64,000 nt of DNA from Streptomyces sp. S3(2020) (GCF_013044505.1 NZ_JABERD010000031.1:1-64000); one strand, 5' to 3'. Positions 1-8,152 are shown, counted from the stretch's first letter. The notes: generated by a model from the sequence alone, not told the origin. A program made the numbers and translations.

Positions 1-119
1 GCTCGTGTTGCTGGTGGGTATCATGCTCAGCTCTCACCTTTTTTGTGTTACGGCGCGGTGTATCAGAGGTGTATAGACGAAACTGCGCGTCGGCAGCGTC
101 AGATGTGTACAAGCGACAG
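1..119. other. Probable non-genomic contig end with Nextera adapter
   Basis: Bases 87-119 match the 33-nt Illumina Nextera read-1 transposase adapter at 30 of 33 positions; the differences are at 87, 110 and 114. The MerR coding sequence reads sensibly up to base 120 and turns to nonsense below it. Bases 1-86 match nothing I recognise, apart from a short TACGGCG run that may be P5 adapter. I infer an untrimmed, error-bearing library adapter left at a contig end. Confidence 0.85.
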
Positions 120-838
120 GCCCTGACCTCCAGGTGAAGGAGAGGGCCGTCGAAGTGGAGACGGAAGTCGAAGAAGGGACAGCACCTCTGCTCGGCCGCG
201 GCGAGGGCGGCCACGGCTCCGGCCCGGCCGGCGGCCAGGGTCAGCCGTGTCCCGCCGTCGGGAGTCGTGGCGCGCTCGGCTCCAGCGATCGCCGTACGCC
301 ACTGTGCCGCCCGCTCGCTCATACCGTCCCCGGTGAGCGAGCAGGCCACGGGGGCGGACCGCTTTCGGACGTCCTCCCGCTCGGGGGACGGGCGCCCGGG
401 GCCGAGTACGACGTCGACGGGGCCGGTCGTCGCCGGGTTCAGGAAGCCGCACTCGGGATCGCAGCGCCCGGCGCGGTCCGGCAGCGCGTCGAGGTGCTCC
501 AGCGCACCGCGCAGCGAGGCGGCGAACGCCTCCAGCTCGGCGACGCGCTGTTCCGCGCCCGCCAGACGGGCGGCGACGCGTGGCCGCAGGTCCGCCCGTA
601 CGTCCGCGCAGGCGCCGGACTCCCACACCCCGAGCAGGGCGGCGATCTCCTCCAGCGGCAGGCCGAGGTGCTTGGCCGCGCCGATGAACGCCAGCCGCTC
701 GACCGCTTCCTCGCCGTAGACCCGGTAGCCGGACGGCGTCCGGTCGGCGGGCAGCAGCCCGGCACCCTCGTAGAAACGCAGGGTGGTGGCCGGTACGCCG
801 GAACGCTCGGCGAGCTGGGAGATGCGCATCCTGCTCAT
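120..838 (-). CDS. MerR-family regulator, 3' end lost at contig end
   Basis: The reading frame starts at an ATG at 838 and stays open to base 1. Only the part above base 120 (about 239 codons) is credible. The N-terminus (MRISQLAERSGVP, then LRFYEGAGLL) is a standard MerR winged helix. A dimerisation helix follows, then Cys-rich stretches (GRCDPECGF and RCCPFF) that could bind a thiol-reactive ligand or metal; that is inference. The C-terminus runs into adapter sequence. A perfect dyad between promoter elements lies just upstream, as expected for MerR autoregulation. The effector and target genes are unknown, and no partner gene is visible on this side of the contig end. Confidence 0.85.
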
Positions 839-848
839 GCCCTCGACG

Positions 849-878
849 GTAGACCTTCGACCCGGCTCGAAGGTCAAG
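849..878 (-). promoter_or_regulatory. MerR-type autoregulated promoter and operator
   Basis: Read on the minus strand: -35 TTGACC (878-873), an 18-bp spacer, and -10-like TCTACC (854-849). A perfect 8-bp inverted repeat, ACCTTCGA / TCGAAGGT with a 6-bp centre, occupies 854-875. A dyad inside a long spacer is the classic MerR layout. The start codon at 838 is only about 5 nt past the expected transcription start, so the mRNA is nearly leaderless. Confidence 0.7.
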
Positions 879-1188
879 CCCGGCCGACGTCGTTCTCGCA
901 GGCGCTGGACCTCGATGTGCGAGCCCGTGTCGCGTCCTCATGTCAGTCTCCTGGTGGCCTGCTCCTCAACGCCACCCTCGGGACGCGTGGCTGGGCGAGG
1001 GGTGTTGCGCGGTCCCCGCGTCCACGGCCGGGACGGCAGACGTGGAGACGGACGCTTGCCGCCGCCTGCGCCGACTGCCGTGAACTGCGGCTTTGCGTAA
1101 GCGACTTCGACGCCTCCCGTGTGCCCAATTGCCGCGACTTAGGGCACGCGGAGGGCATGCCGCCCCTGAATTGGACTGGACAACAAAC
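879..1188. other. Intergenic, no gene recognised
   Basis: About 310 bp between the MerR promoter and the tRNA terminator. The open frames on both strands have no ribosome site or recognisable protein. No repeat or RNA structure was recognised. Confidence 0.5.
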
Positions 1189-1215
1189 AAACCCCAAGCC
1201 GCTGGCCTGGGGTTT
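1189..1215 (-). terminator. Terminator of tRNA-Gly
   Basis: Inverted repeat AAACCCCA (1189-1196) / TGGGGTTT (1208-1215). On the minus strand it lies just past the tRNA 3' end and is followed by a T-rich run. Confidence 0.75.
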
Positions 1216-1220
1216 CGATG

Positions 1221-1294
1221 TGGAGCGGGTGACGAGAATCGAACTCGCACTCTCAGCTTGGGAAGCTGATGTTCTACCACTAAACTACACCCGC
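1221..1294 (-). tRNA. tRNA-Gly (anticodon CCC)
   Basis: The minus strand folds as a full cloverleaf. Acceptor stem GCGGGTG pairs with CACCCGC. The anticodon stem TCAGC/GCTGA encloses loop TTCCCAA (anticodon CCC), and the T arm carries GTTCGATTC. The 3' CCA is encoded. It decodes GGG. Confidence 0.95.
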
Positions 1295-1306
1295 GTAAGA
1301 CGCCGA

Positions 1307-1335
1307 TTTAGACCGGTGTCCGAACGCCTCGTCAC
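1307..1335 (-). promoter_or_regulatory. Candidate tRNA promoter
   Basis: Minus strand: -35-like GTGACG (1335-1330), 17-bp spacer, -10-like TCTAAA (1312-1307), ending 12 bp before the mature tRNA 5' end. Confidence 0.45.
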
Positions 1336-1348
1336 TGTACCCCATGCC

Positions 1349-1377
1349 AGACCCCCGGCGCCGGAGCCGCGGGGTCT
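1349..1377. terminator. Intergenic hairpin
   Basis: AGACCCC / GGGGTCT outer stem with an inner CGGC/GCCG stem, between the tRNA promoter and the small zinc-ribbon gene. It lacks a T tract and its role is uncertain. Confidence 0.35.
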
Positions 1378-1567
1378 GTGTGCGTTCCGGGGCGGCGATG
1401 GGGCTGCGGGGGCCGGGAGTTGGGGCGTACGGTGGAGGGGTGGGAGAGGGTCCGGGTGAGGTCGGAGTGCCGCCTGGAGAGTCGTTCCGTCCATCCCGTA
1501 ATGTGGCATTTGTCGTCCGGCGAGCAGCAGCCGGACGCGGCTCTTGGGGAAGGGACTCCAGAACTTG

Positions 1568-1726
1568 ATGGAGCGCACTGTCGTCCGTTGTGCCGATGGG
1601 CACCTGTTCAGCACCGCTTCGTTCCCGATGCAGCAGGCCGAGCGGCTCGGTCCCGGACGGCTCGTCCGGTGCCCGCGTTGTGCCCGGCTTCGCAGCGTCG
1701 TTCCGGTGACCTTGGAGAAGCAGTGA
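1568..1726 (+). CDS. Small zinc-ribbon-like protein (52 aa)
   Basis: A short protein beginning MERTVVRCADGHLF, with a single Cys followed by a Gly-His pair and later a CPRC motif. Cys/His spacing suits one zinc site. The ATG at 1568 is preferred because conserved-looking sequence starts there; the purine-rich stretch upstream (AAGGGA) is rather distant. It precedes dcd in the same direction with about 70 bp between. Basic, soluble, no signal peptide. I do not know its function. It is real rather than a shadow, judging by the metal-ligand pattern and codon usage. Confidence 0.7.
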   Translation: MERTVVRCADGHLFSTASFPMQQAERLGPGRLVRCPRCARLRSVVPVTLEKQ

Positions 1727-1795
1727 AGGAGTAGCACCCGGGCGCGCGGAGCGACCGATGTCGGCCGATCCGCGCGCCTTGCGTATCCTCGGGGC

Positions 1796-2371
1796 GTGCT
1801 TCTCTCAGACAAGGACATCCGGGCCGAGATCGACGCCGGGCGGGTACGGATCGATCCCTACGATGAATCCATGGTGCAGCCGTCCAGTGTGGACGTGCGC
1901 CTCGATCGCTTCTTCCGGGTGTTCGAGAACCACCGTTACCCCCACATCGACCCCTCCATCGAACAGGCGGACCTCACACGCCTCGTGGAGCCGGAGGGCG
2001 ACGAGCCCTTCATCCTCCACCCCGGCGAGTTCGTCCTCGCCTCGACGTACGAGGTCATCAGCCTCCCCGACGATCTCGCCTCGCGCCTGGAGGGCAAGTC
2101 CTCCCTCGGCCGCCTCGGTCTCGTCACCCACTCCACCGCCGGTTTCATCGACCCCGGCTTCTCCGGGCACGTGACGTTGGAGCTCTCCAACCTCGCCACC
2201 CTCCCCATCAAGCTCTGGCCTGGCATGAAGATCGGCCAGCTGTGCCTGTTCCGGCTGTCCTCGCCGGCCGAGTTCCCGTACGGCAGCGAGCGTTACGGCT
2301 CCCGCTACCAGGGCCAGCGCGGTCCGACGGCCTCCCGTTCCTTCCTCAACTTCCACCGGACGCAGGTGTGA
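1796..2371 (+). CDS. dcd: dCTP deaminase
   Basis: A 191-residue protein of the trimeric dUTPase-like fold that deaminates dCTP to dUTP for dTTP synthesis. Recognisable motifs are [10 protein letters not shown] near the N-terminus, the active-site block [11 protein letters not shown] with [13 protein letters not shown] after it, and the C-terminal [11 protein letters not shown] nucleotide lid. Length matches the family. Actinobacterial homologues such as that of M. tuberculosis can also hydrolyse dUTP; whether this one does cannot be read here. The start is GTG with a -10-like TATCCT about 8 bp upstream, so the transcript may be leaderless. The stop overlaps or abuts the PRT start region. Confidence 0.95.
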   Translation: MLLSDKDIRAEIDAGRVRIDPYDESMVQPSSVDVRLDRFFRVFENHRYPHIDPSIEQADLTRLVEPEGDEPFILHPGEFVLASTYEVISLPDDLASRLEGKSSLGRLGLVTHSTAGFIDPGFSGHVTLELSNLATLPIKLWPGMKIGQLCLFRLSSPAEFPYGSERYGSRYQGQRGPTASRSFLNFHRTQV

Positions 2372-2376
2372 ACGCG

Positions 2377-2886
2377 GTGAGCGACGTACGGGAGAACCTG
2401 ACCTACGAGCGGTTCGGCACCGCCGTCCGCGAACTCGCCCAGACCATCGCCGACGACGGCTACGAGCCCGACGTCGTCCTCTCCATCGCCCGCGGCGGAG
2501 TCTTCGTCGCCGGGGGCCTCGCCTACGCCCTGGACTGCAAGAACATCCACCTCGTGAACGTCGAGTTCTACACCGGCGTAGGCACCACCCTCGACATGCC
2601 CGTCATGCTCGCCCCCGTCCCCAACGCCATCGACTTCTCCTCCAAAAAGGTCCTCATCACCGACGACGTCGCCGACACCGGCAAGACCCTCAAGCTGGTC
2701 CGCGACTTCTGCCTCGACACCGTCGCCGAGGTCCGCAGCGCCGTCATCTACGAGAAGACGCAGTCGCTGGTGAAGTGCGAGTACGTGTGGAAGCGGACCG
2801 ATGAGTGGATCAACTTCCCGTGGTCTGTTTTGCCTCCATGCCGTAAGTCTGGCACGCCTGTCACGCCTTCGAAAGACGCACTCTGA
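2377..2886 (+). CDS. Phosphoribosyltransferase, C-terminus replaced by element
   Basis: A PRTase-fold protein (169 aa) with the PRPP-binding loop VLITDDVADTGKT and an N-terminal SIARGG motif, resembling xanthine/hypoxanthine-type phosphoribosyltransferases. The start could be GTG 2368, overlapping the dcd stop as GTGA, or GTG 2377; I prefer 2377, giving MSDVRENL. After WSVLPP the sequence changes to CRKSGTPVTPSKDAL because an integrative element begins there. The displaced 3' end (VGKSGEAPKENKEAV, stop) is found in frame at 14489-14554. The enzyme core is intact, so activity probably survives. Confidence 0.85.
   Translation: MSDVRENLTYERFGTAVRELAQTIADDGYEPDVVLSIARGGVFVAGGLAYALDCKNIHLVNVEFYTGVGTTLDMPVMLAPVPNAIDFSSKKVLITDDVADTGKTLKLVRDFCLDTVAEVRSAVIYEKTQSLVKCEYVWKRTDEWINFPWSVLPPCRKSGTPVTPSKDAL
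2821..2845 (+). other. attL of the integrative element
   Basis: The junction inside the PRT gene. The core TTGCCTCC (2830-2837) is repeated at 14498-14505. To its left is PRT coding sequence and to its right element sequence. The exact crossover dinucleotide used by the serine integrase cannot be chosen within the 8-bp identity. Confidence 0.8.
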
Positions 2887-3089
2887 GACTTGGAGTGATC
2901 AATCAGCACCAACGACGCGGCGGGAACCTCCAGACTTGGAGCCCAGACGCCTATCGCAGGTGTGAAGGCCCTGCCATAGGGACTTGCCCCGCTTTCGGCG
3001 GGTGCGGAGTGGGATAAGACTCAACGCCATACGCGACTCAGGTAAGAACCTATTGCGAACAACCAAAGATGGGTCACAATCGGCTCGTT

Positions 3090-3106
3090 ACTCACATCGC
3101 GTGAGT
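3090..3106. promoter_or_regulatory. Inverted repeat upstream of cargo gene
   Basis: ACTCAC-N5-GTGAGT, perfect 6-bp arms, about 30 bp before the hydrolase start. It could be an operator. The rest of 2887-3136 holds no gene that I can see. Confidence 0.3.
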
Positions 3107-3136
3107 CGACAAGTTTGAGAGCGGCGGGCAGGCACT

Positions 3137-4681
3137 GTGCAGGACAACCTCGATGTGGTCTTCGTTCACGGACTCTTCTCCAGCCCAGCCACGTGGGACT
3201 CCATCGGGTCCCTCATGGTGGCGGATACCGAACTGTCATTCGTGTCCGCACACCAATTCACCTACTCATCGCCTAAGGTTCGATTCCGACCGGATCGGCG
3301 TATCCCGGCAATCGATGACATTGCCGATCTTCTAAAGACGTTCGTACATGAACAACTAGGTGATCAAAGCCCTATTTTCTTGGTGGCACACAGTCAAGGC
3401 GGGCTAATTGTCCAGCGCTATTTGGCAAGAATGCTGATGGAGGGGCGAGGGCAGGAACTGGAGAGGATCAGAGGGGTTGTGCTGTTCGCCTGCCCGAACA
3501 GCGGGTCAGAATTCGCTCTAAGCCTCCGTAGGTCCTGGTGGCAGCGGCACCCTCAGGAGCAAAGCCTTCGCCCCTTCGATAGCTTGGTTACGGACACTCA
3601 TCGCACAGTTCTGAATCAGATAGTCAATGCGAATAGTATAGGTCCTTCTTCTTGCCGAATCCCTTTCTGGGCATACGGTGGATCGCAAGATAATGTGGTC
3701 AAGAGAGCTTCGGCGCAGAGTACGTTCATTCACACCTCGATGCTGCCGGGGGATCACAACAGCATTATCAGGGCTAATGCCATGAATGATGCTGTCTACG
3801 CTGTGCTTCGTGCGCGCTTGATTTCAGCGCATTCGGCAGACCAAGAAGTCGGATATGCAAGTATTGCTGCACCTTCGATGACAAGTAAAACGCCGAACGT
3901 GGCGCATACGGGCGATCGCGCTAGAGCAGAGAGTTTTCTACAGGCCCTCCCTCCTCTGGCGGGCTGGGTTAGAACTCTGCGAGTTCAAGATTTCTTCAGG
4001 GTGAGCGGAAAGACGTCGCGCCTGTTTGATGCAGGGCTCACTAGCATGACGACAAATCCAATTCAGTACGTAGATCCAGATCTTCGCCAAGCGGAGCTTG
4101 CTTGTCTTCATTCAGGCGGGAAACTCATGGCAGCAATGATCGACCTACTCTTTGCTGATCCGCTTGACGGCGAGGCTGAGAAGTTTGAGCATCCAGAAGA
4201 CGCTTGGGTACTCAAGCTTGGGGAATATCAGCCAAGCGTGGATGAGTCGCGTCTTCGCGGTCTACGTGATGACTTCTTCGTGACGTATGACCACTTTGTA
4301 AACTTGTTGAATGAACGTGACCTCATTGATCACGACCAACAGCAAGTGCCGAAAGGGAGGATTCTCCAGAGCGCGCCTCAAAGGAAAGAGGCTGCCAGAT
4401 TGGTGGCTCGATTGGAGGGCTCTAGGGGGAGTCGTCGACTGGCCATCTCTAACACGGGTACTGTCGATGTCCGTGGAGTCTCTGTGGCAATTCCTCCCGA
4501 AGCTTCTAGCTTTCAACTGCTCGAAAATGATCTCCCTATCGATGTAATGAGGCCTGGCGATAACGTGAAAGTTCTCGCCGTTGTCGTAATGGGTGGGGGG
4601 AAATCGATTTTCGACGTGGAGATCACGGGGACTCTAGAGGATGGGAGCGACGTTCGTTTCTATTCGAAAATCAGCATTTAG
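3137..4681 (+). CDS. Alpha/beta hydrolase cargo protein
   Basis: A 514-residue protein. Residues 1 to about 230 form an alpha/beta hydrolase: VVFVHGLFSS holds the oxyanion-hole region, AHSQGG is the nucleophile elbow with its Ser, and GDHNSII supplies a plausible catalytic His. The remaining ~280 residues match nothing I know; they include an acidic central part and a beta-rich C-terminus. No signal peptide, so probably cytoplasmic. The G+C content and codon choice (many ATT, AAA, TTT) differ from all neighbours, showing recent acquisition. The next gene, 14 bp downstream, shares this composition. Start GTG at 3137. A role in defence or toxicity is possible but unsupported. Confidence 0.85.
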   Translation: MQDNLDVVFVHGLFSSPATWDSIGSLMVADTELSFVSAHQFTYSSPKVRFRPDRRIPAIDDIADLLKTFVHEQLGDQSPIFLVAHSQGGLIVQRYLARMLMEGRGQELERIRGVVLFACPNSGSEFALSLRRSWWQRHPQEQSLRPFDSLVTDTHRTVLNQIVNANSIGPSSCRIPFWAYGGSQDNVVKRASAQSTFIHTSMLPGDHNSIIRANAMNDAVYAVLRARLISAHSADQEVGYASIAAPSMTSKTPNVAHTGDRARAESFLQALPPLAGWVRTLRVQDFFRVSGKTSRLFDAGLTSMTTNPIQYVDPDLRQAELACLHSGGKLMAAMIDLLFADPLDGEAEKFEHPEDAWVLKLGEYQPSVDESRLRGLRDDFFVTYDHFVNLLNERDLIDHDQQQVPKGRILQSAPQRKEAARLVARLEGSRGSRRLAISNTGTVDVRGVSVAIPPEASSFQLLENDLPIDVMRPGDNVKVLAVVVMGGGKSIFDVEITGTLEDGSDVRFYSKISI

Positions 4682-4695
4682 TCTGGGGGTAGGCT

Positions 4696-5130
4696 TTGGA
4701 ATTCTCCTTGCAGATTACGCTCGATGGTTCTGGGTTCATCCGGCGGGAGTGCCCAGCTTGTCAGGTAGAGTTCAAATGGTTTTATGGTGAGACAGCCGAG
4801 AGGCCGGAAAATTTTCTTGAGCCAGAAAGCTACTTTTGCCCATACTGTGCCGAGCCTGCCGCGAAAGATGCTTGGTGGACTCCTGCTCAGTTGAGCTATA
4901 TGGAGGAAATGGCAAAGGAAGTGGTCAAAGATGAGCTAGAGTATGAATTTTCACGATCGGGCCTCAAGTTTACGCGTGCTGCTAGCTCCGAGCCTTCGAC
5001 GCCACCCTACGATCCGGACGATATGGTGATTGTTGAACCACCATGTCATCCCTTTGAGCCGCTCAAGGTCATTGAAGATCGACTAGGTGAGCTCCACTGT
5101 CTAATGTGCGGCATGGCCTTCACGGTCTAG
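4696..5130 (+). CDS. Zinc-ribbon cargo protein (144 aa)
   Basis: An AT-rich gene transcribed with the hydrolase. Two CxxC pairs (ECPACQV and FCPYCAE) near residues 20 and 47 form a likely zinc ribbon. A third CxxC (CLMC) near the C-terminus may pair with the Cys of EPPCHPF. The middle is acidic and helical. Start TTG at 4696 after a GGGGGTAGG ribosome site. The tight spacing and shared low G+C suggest it works with the hydrolase, perhaps as a recognition or regulatory subunit; this is inference. No known family was recognised. Confidence 0.75.
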   Translation: MEFSLQITLDGSGFIRRECPACQVEFKWFYGETAERPENFLEPESYFCPYCAEPAAKDAWWTPAQLSYMEEMAKEVVKDELEYEFSRSGLKFTRAASSEPSTPPYDPDDMVIVEPPCHPFEPLKVIEDRLGELHCLMCGMAFTV

Positions 5131-5180
5131 TGCGGCTTCTCTGGTTTTGGCCGGGTAGTTCAGATGAATCATGGGTGGAA

Positions 5181-6533
5181 TTAAAATGGGAGCTCGGCCC
5201 TTGCGGTGCCTCGCTTAATAAGCATGACCTGTTCGTGGAAGTCCCGAGCGGCGGCTTCGCGGGGGTATCGGGACCTTAGTTCCTTATCAAGCTCGTCGGC
5301 GACTAAAAGCAAAGACGGGAGGGACTTGCGATCGGCTTCCAAGGCAGTGGTACCCAAGCCGATGGCCTCTTCGATGTCGCCAGTGCGCGCGGCGGCGACT
5401 CCAAGGGTGAGCCGTGCCTCTGCCGCTCGCATGGGCGAGATCTCAGTTCCGTCGGGGCCGGTGCTGATGCGGATCACTGACCGGGCGTGGGTTGCGGCGC
5501 GCTCGTCGTCTCCGAGGAGACGGTAGGCGTCCATCTCGTAGAAGTCCCACTTGTCGGGGTCGATGATGAAGTGGTGTTCGGGGTGGTCAGGCCTGGGGAG
5601 TCGGTCCAGCCTGGCGCGCCCGGCGTCAAGGGATTCGCGGACGAGTCGGCCGTCTCCCATGCGGGCGGCGGCGCGGGCCTTGTGGGCGTAGAGCTGGACG
5701 CCGACGGAGTGGGTTTGGTCGGCCACGTGCCCGGCCTCGACCGCATCGAGCATGTCTTGCCAACGGCTCTGGGTGAGGGCGAACCATGCCTCGATCTCCC
5801 ATGCCCACGCCATGATCTCGCCGTGTCCGGCTTCCTCGCCGATCCGGAGTGCGGCGGCCTTGCTGAGGTTGGCTGCCTCGCGTTGGCCACGGTCGTATTG
5901 CACGCATGCGTTCAGCAGGAAGAGCCAGCCGGCATCGACGAGTAGCTCTCGGTGCTGGCGGAGTGTCATCCGGCCTTCGAGTTGCTTGGTCACGTACTGC
6001 AAGCCGTTGCGGGTGCGCTCGTGCAGGTAGTCGGCGTCAGCGTAGGGGTAAGCACGGGCCAGTTGATCAATTCCCTGCTCGATCGACTCCAGGGCCACGC
6101 TGTTGATGTTGGACATCTCGGTGCGGCGCAGCATCTCGGCGATGTCCCATATGCCTGCGCCGCCCTGGGCGATCAGGGTGCTGGGGTCTTCCGGCTGTGT
6201 GGCTCTGGCTGATCGCTCTAGCTCCCATGGGCGGGGGGCGAGCCCTGCTAGGTGACCAGGGATGCGTAGGCCGTCCACCACTTCCAGGATCTTGTGGAAC
6301 TGGATGATCCGTGGGCGGACGCCCTTGCCATCGGTCTCAGGGCGGGCCATCTTGCCGATGTGCTCCGGCTTGTAGCCGGTGGCCTCGGCGATCTTGGCGT
6401 AGCTGATGCTTCCGTGGATCTTGGCGAGTCTGAAGACCTCACCGAAGTCGTGGTTGGAGATCGCCGACCGCACGTCTGCGCGTTCCAGAACGTGAGGCGG
6501 GAGAGCTGCCGGTGTCGGTGCAGCTACGGTCAT
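5181..6533 (-). CDS. HTH/TPR transcriptional regulator of the element
   Basis: A 450-residue protein. Residues ~25-85 hold a helix-turn-helix (SYAKIAEATGYKPEHIGKM). The rest is alpha-helical with TPR-like pairs (for example LVDAGWLFLLNACVQY and AAEARLTLGVAAARTG). This architecture is common in Streptomyces elements and in peptide- or state-sensing regulators. The start is ATG 6533, just after a GGGGAAGTGAG ribosome site; the frame remains open further upstream but the translation there looks non-coding. It is divergent from the ATPase-fold gene across a 264-bp region with G/C hairpins, so it probably controls that pair. The signal it senses is unknown. Confidence 0.8.
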   Translation of the reverse strand: MTVAAPTPAALPPHVLERADVRSAISNHDFGEVFRLAKIHGSISYAKIAEATGYKPEHIGKMARPETDGKGVRPRIIQFHKILEVVDGLRIPGHLAGLAPRPWELERSARATQPEDPSTLIAQGGAGIWDIAEMLRRTEMSNINSVALESIEQGIDQLARAYPYADADYLHERTRNGLQYVTKQLEGRMTLRQHRELLVDAGWLFLLNACVQYDRGQREAANLSKAAALRIGEEAGHGEIMAWAWEIEAWFALTQSRWQDMLDAVEAGHVADQTHSVGVQLYAHKARAAARMGDGRLVRESLDAGRARLDRLPRPDHPEHHFIIDPDKWDFYEMDAYRLLGDDERAATHARSVIRISTGPDGTEISPMRAAEARLTLGVAAARTGDIEEAIGLGTTALEADRKSLPSLLLVADELDKELRSRYPREAAARDFHEQVMLIKRGTARAELPF

Positions 6534-6797
6534 CTCACTTCCCCATCGTGATTGACCAAACGTCTCTTCTAGTCGATCTGCTCTTTCGATCTTCGCGCCC
6601 TGTCCGTCTGCCGAGTCTACCCAGGTGAACTCCCAAGCGGAGAGGGCCAAGTGGGGGCGGGGAATACCCAAGGGGCCGGGGGTCCCCAAGAGGGGGGTCC
6701 CCCACTAGGGGGAGCGACGGTCGGGAACAGAGGTGCACTCTGGGGCACCCTGCCGGGAGGGTCCCGGTGGACGTGACCAGAGACGGTGGTCCGTGCC
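6534..6797. promoter_or_regulatory. Divergent control region with G-run hairpin
   Basis: Between the HTH/TPR and ATPase-fold genes. It contains repeated GGGGGTCCCC-like runs and a perfect hairpin TCCCCC-acta-GGGGGA at 6698-6713. Probably holds both promoters and operator sites; none could be assigned with confidence. Confidence 0.4.
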
Positions 6798-7361
6798 ATG
6801 GACGCGAGGAGAGTGCGGCATGAGCGAGTGGTGGAGGAGTTAGACGCGTTCGCTCATTGGTTTGCGGTGCCCGATCCGTCTTCCGATGGGCACTTCCTGA
6901 CACTGACCCTCTTCGCTGAGTACCGCGACACAGCGCGAGTGGCACGCGACATGACGGCCGTGTTCCTGGAACGCTCGGGCATGAGCCAGATCGTGGACGA
7001 TGCTCGCCTGGTCGTCTCGGAACTGGTGGGCAATGTCGTGAACCACGTGGTTCCGGAACCCTGTCTGGCGCAGCCGGGCGGCTCTCGGCGCATCGATGTG
7101 ATCTTGAAGCTGTGGCCGAAGTGGCTCTTCATCGGCATCAAGGATGAGGACTCGACGCCTCCTTTGCTGCCCATGGGTGAGACGTTTCCGCCGGGGCTCC
7201 TGGGCCAGCTGTCAGAGGCGATCTTGCCGGACAGCGGGCGGGGTCTGCTTATCGTGCAGCGTCTGGCGGCGGCGACCTGGTGGACGCCCGAAGACAAGGG
7301 CGGCAAGACCGTGTGGTGCCGCCTCGACCTTGATGAGGGAGTCGACGACAGCCCGTCTTGA
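6798..7361 (+). CDS. HATPase-fold ATP-binding protein (anti-sigma-like)
   Basis: A 187-residue protein of the RsbW/SpoIIAB-like GHKL group. DDARLVVSELVGNVVNHV is the N box with its Glu and Asn. KDEDSTPPLLP fits the G1 region, and SGRGLLIVQRLAAATWW is the G2 box. Such proteins occur widely in Streptomyces as anti-sigma or orphan regulators, often next to HTH/TPR genes as here. The ATG at 6798 is chosen; another ATG follows at 6820. Its partner is not visible and its target is unknown. Confidence 0.8.
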   Translation: MDARRVRHERVVEELDAFAHWFAVPDPSSDGHFLTLTLFAEYRDTARVARDMTAVFLERSGMSQIVDDARLVVSELVGNVVNHVVPEPCLAQPGGSRRIDVILKLWPKWLFIGIKDEDSTPPLLPMGETFPPGLLGQLSEAILPDSGRGLLIVQRLAAATWWTPEDKGGKTVWCRLDLDEGVDDSPS

Positions 7362-7677
7362 TGATCTCCGGGCTGTCGCCTCCTCGTAACTCCCACGTGT
7401 TTGGGAGTGAGCGGCAGTCAGGGGCCGGAGGCTGAGACCTCCGGTGATCGGGGCGTGGCTCCTCGGGACTGTCCGCCGGGTTCCCCACCCGGACCCGAGG
7501 GCCATGCTTCACAACCTCATATAGAGACCGGACCACCCCCGCGCCTGGCAGCAACCGGGGTGGTCCGGGAGGGGATACAGCGATCCCCGGTGCCTGATGG
7601 TACCGGGGTCGTTGTGCTGTGTATTCGCCCTGGGCCAAAGAGAGTTGACGATCCGTTACTCAAAGGGGCGTGGCAAA
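7362..7677. other. Intergenic with terminator, no gene seen
   Basis: About 315 bp. It contains the hairpin at 7528-7568 and a TTGACG motif near 7645 that could be a -35 for the next gene. No coding frame here is convincing. Confidence 0.45.
7528..7568 (+). terminator. Terminator hairpin
   Basis: Perfect 12-bp stem CCGGACCACCCC / GGGGTGGTCCGG with a 17-nt loop, downstream of the ATPase-fold gene. Confidence 0.6.
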
Positions 7678-7959
7678 GTGACTGGCTCGGGAGTCGATGG
7701 GTCCGGTGAGGGACTGGACCTCGGAGTGTGGGTTCGCGGTGTCGACTACATCGCGGGGTGGCGTGAGGCCCGTAAGGCTGCCGACCGGCTGAACTTAGCT
7801 TTCCTTGGAGCGGAGTTCGAGCCCTTCGAGTTACGGGCCACGGCTTCCGCGAATGAGGACGGGTGCGGGGTCGTGCGTCTGCTGGGTTCGCCTGGTGCGG
7901 TGGAGCGGCTTGCTCGGCTCCTGGAGGTCCTTGGGGACGGCGACGATGGTGCGGCGTGA
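7678..7959 (+). CDS. Hypothetical element protein (93 aa)
   Basis: A small acidic soluble protein starting at GTG 7678 after AAAGGGGCG. It contains VWVRGVDYIAGWREARKAADRLN and ends with a helical VERLARLLEVLGD. No Cys, membrane segment or signal peptide. I do not recognise the family. It sits in the conserved stretch between the regulators and the large inverted repeat of the element and has codon usage typical of Streptomyces genes. Confidence 0.6.
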   Translation: MTGSGVDGSGEGLDLGVWVRGVDYIAGWREARKAADRLNLAFLGAEFEPFELRATASANEDGCGVVRLLGSPGAVERLARLLEVLGDGDDGAA

Positions 7960-8009
7960 GGGTTTTTCTGCTGGTGAGCGGTGCACGTGGGCACGTCGCC
8001 GGCCGCAGA

Positions 8010-8152
8010 GACTTTGGGCGGGAGCTGCCATGGGGCGAGTGAACAGGGGGCCTTACGCTCGCCCGCGGATCGGGCAGTCCTTGGAGCTGCCCGCAAGAGC
8101 CCGATCGGCCCCCTGTTCTTCGAGGCTCGCCCCATGGCGGCTGCCTAAAGTC
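8010..8152. repeat. Large nested inverted repeat (possible sso, clt or structured RNA)
   Basis: A 143-bp imperfect palindrome made of four nested arms in order: GACTTT 8010-8015 / AAAGTC 8147-8152; GCCATGGGGCGAG 8027-8039 / its exact complement 8126-8138; AACAGGGGGCC 8042-8052 / 8107-8117; GATCGGGC 8068-8075 / GCCCGATC 8099-8106. It lies in non-coding DNA of an element that replicates by rolling circle, so a single-strand origin or transfer locus is the natural guess. A structured RNA is also possible. Confidence 0.75.

Noticed and set aside
45..86. P5 adapter and index upstream of the Nextera match
   Set aside because: Only the short TACGGCG run fits, and the spacing to the adapter is about 6 nt too long. 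Not enough to claim.
1..119. Continuation of the MerR coding frame to base 1
   Set aside because: The frame is open only because the adapter sequence happens to lack stops there.
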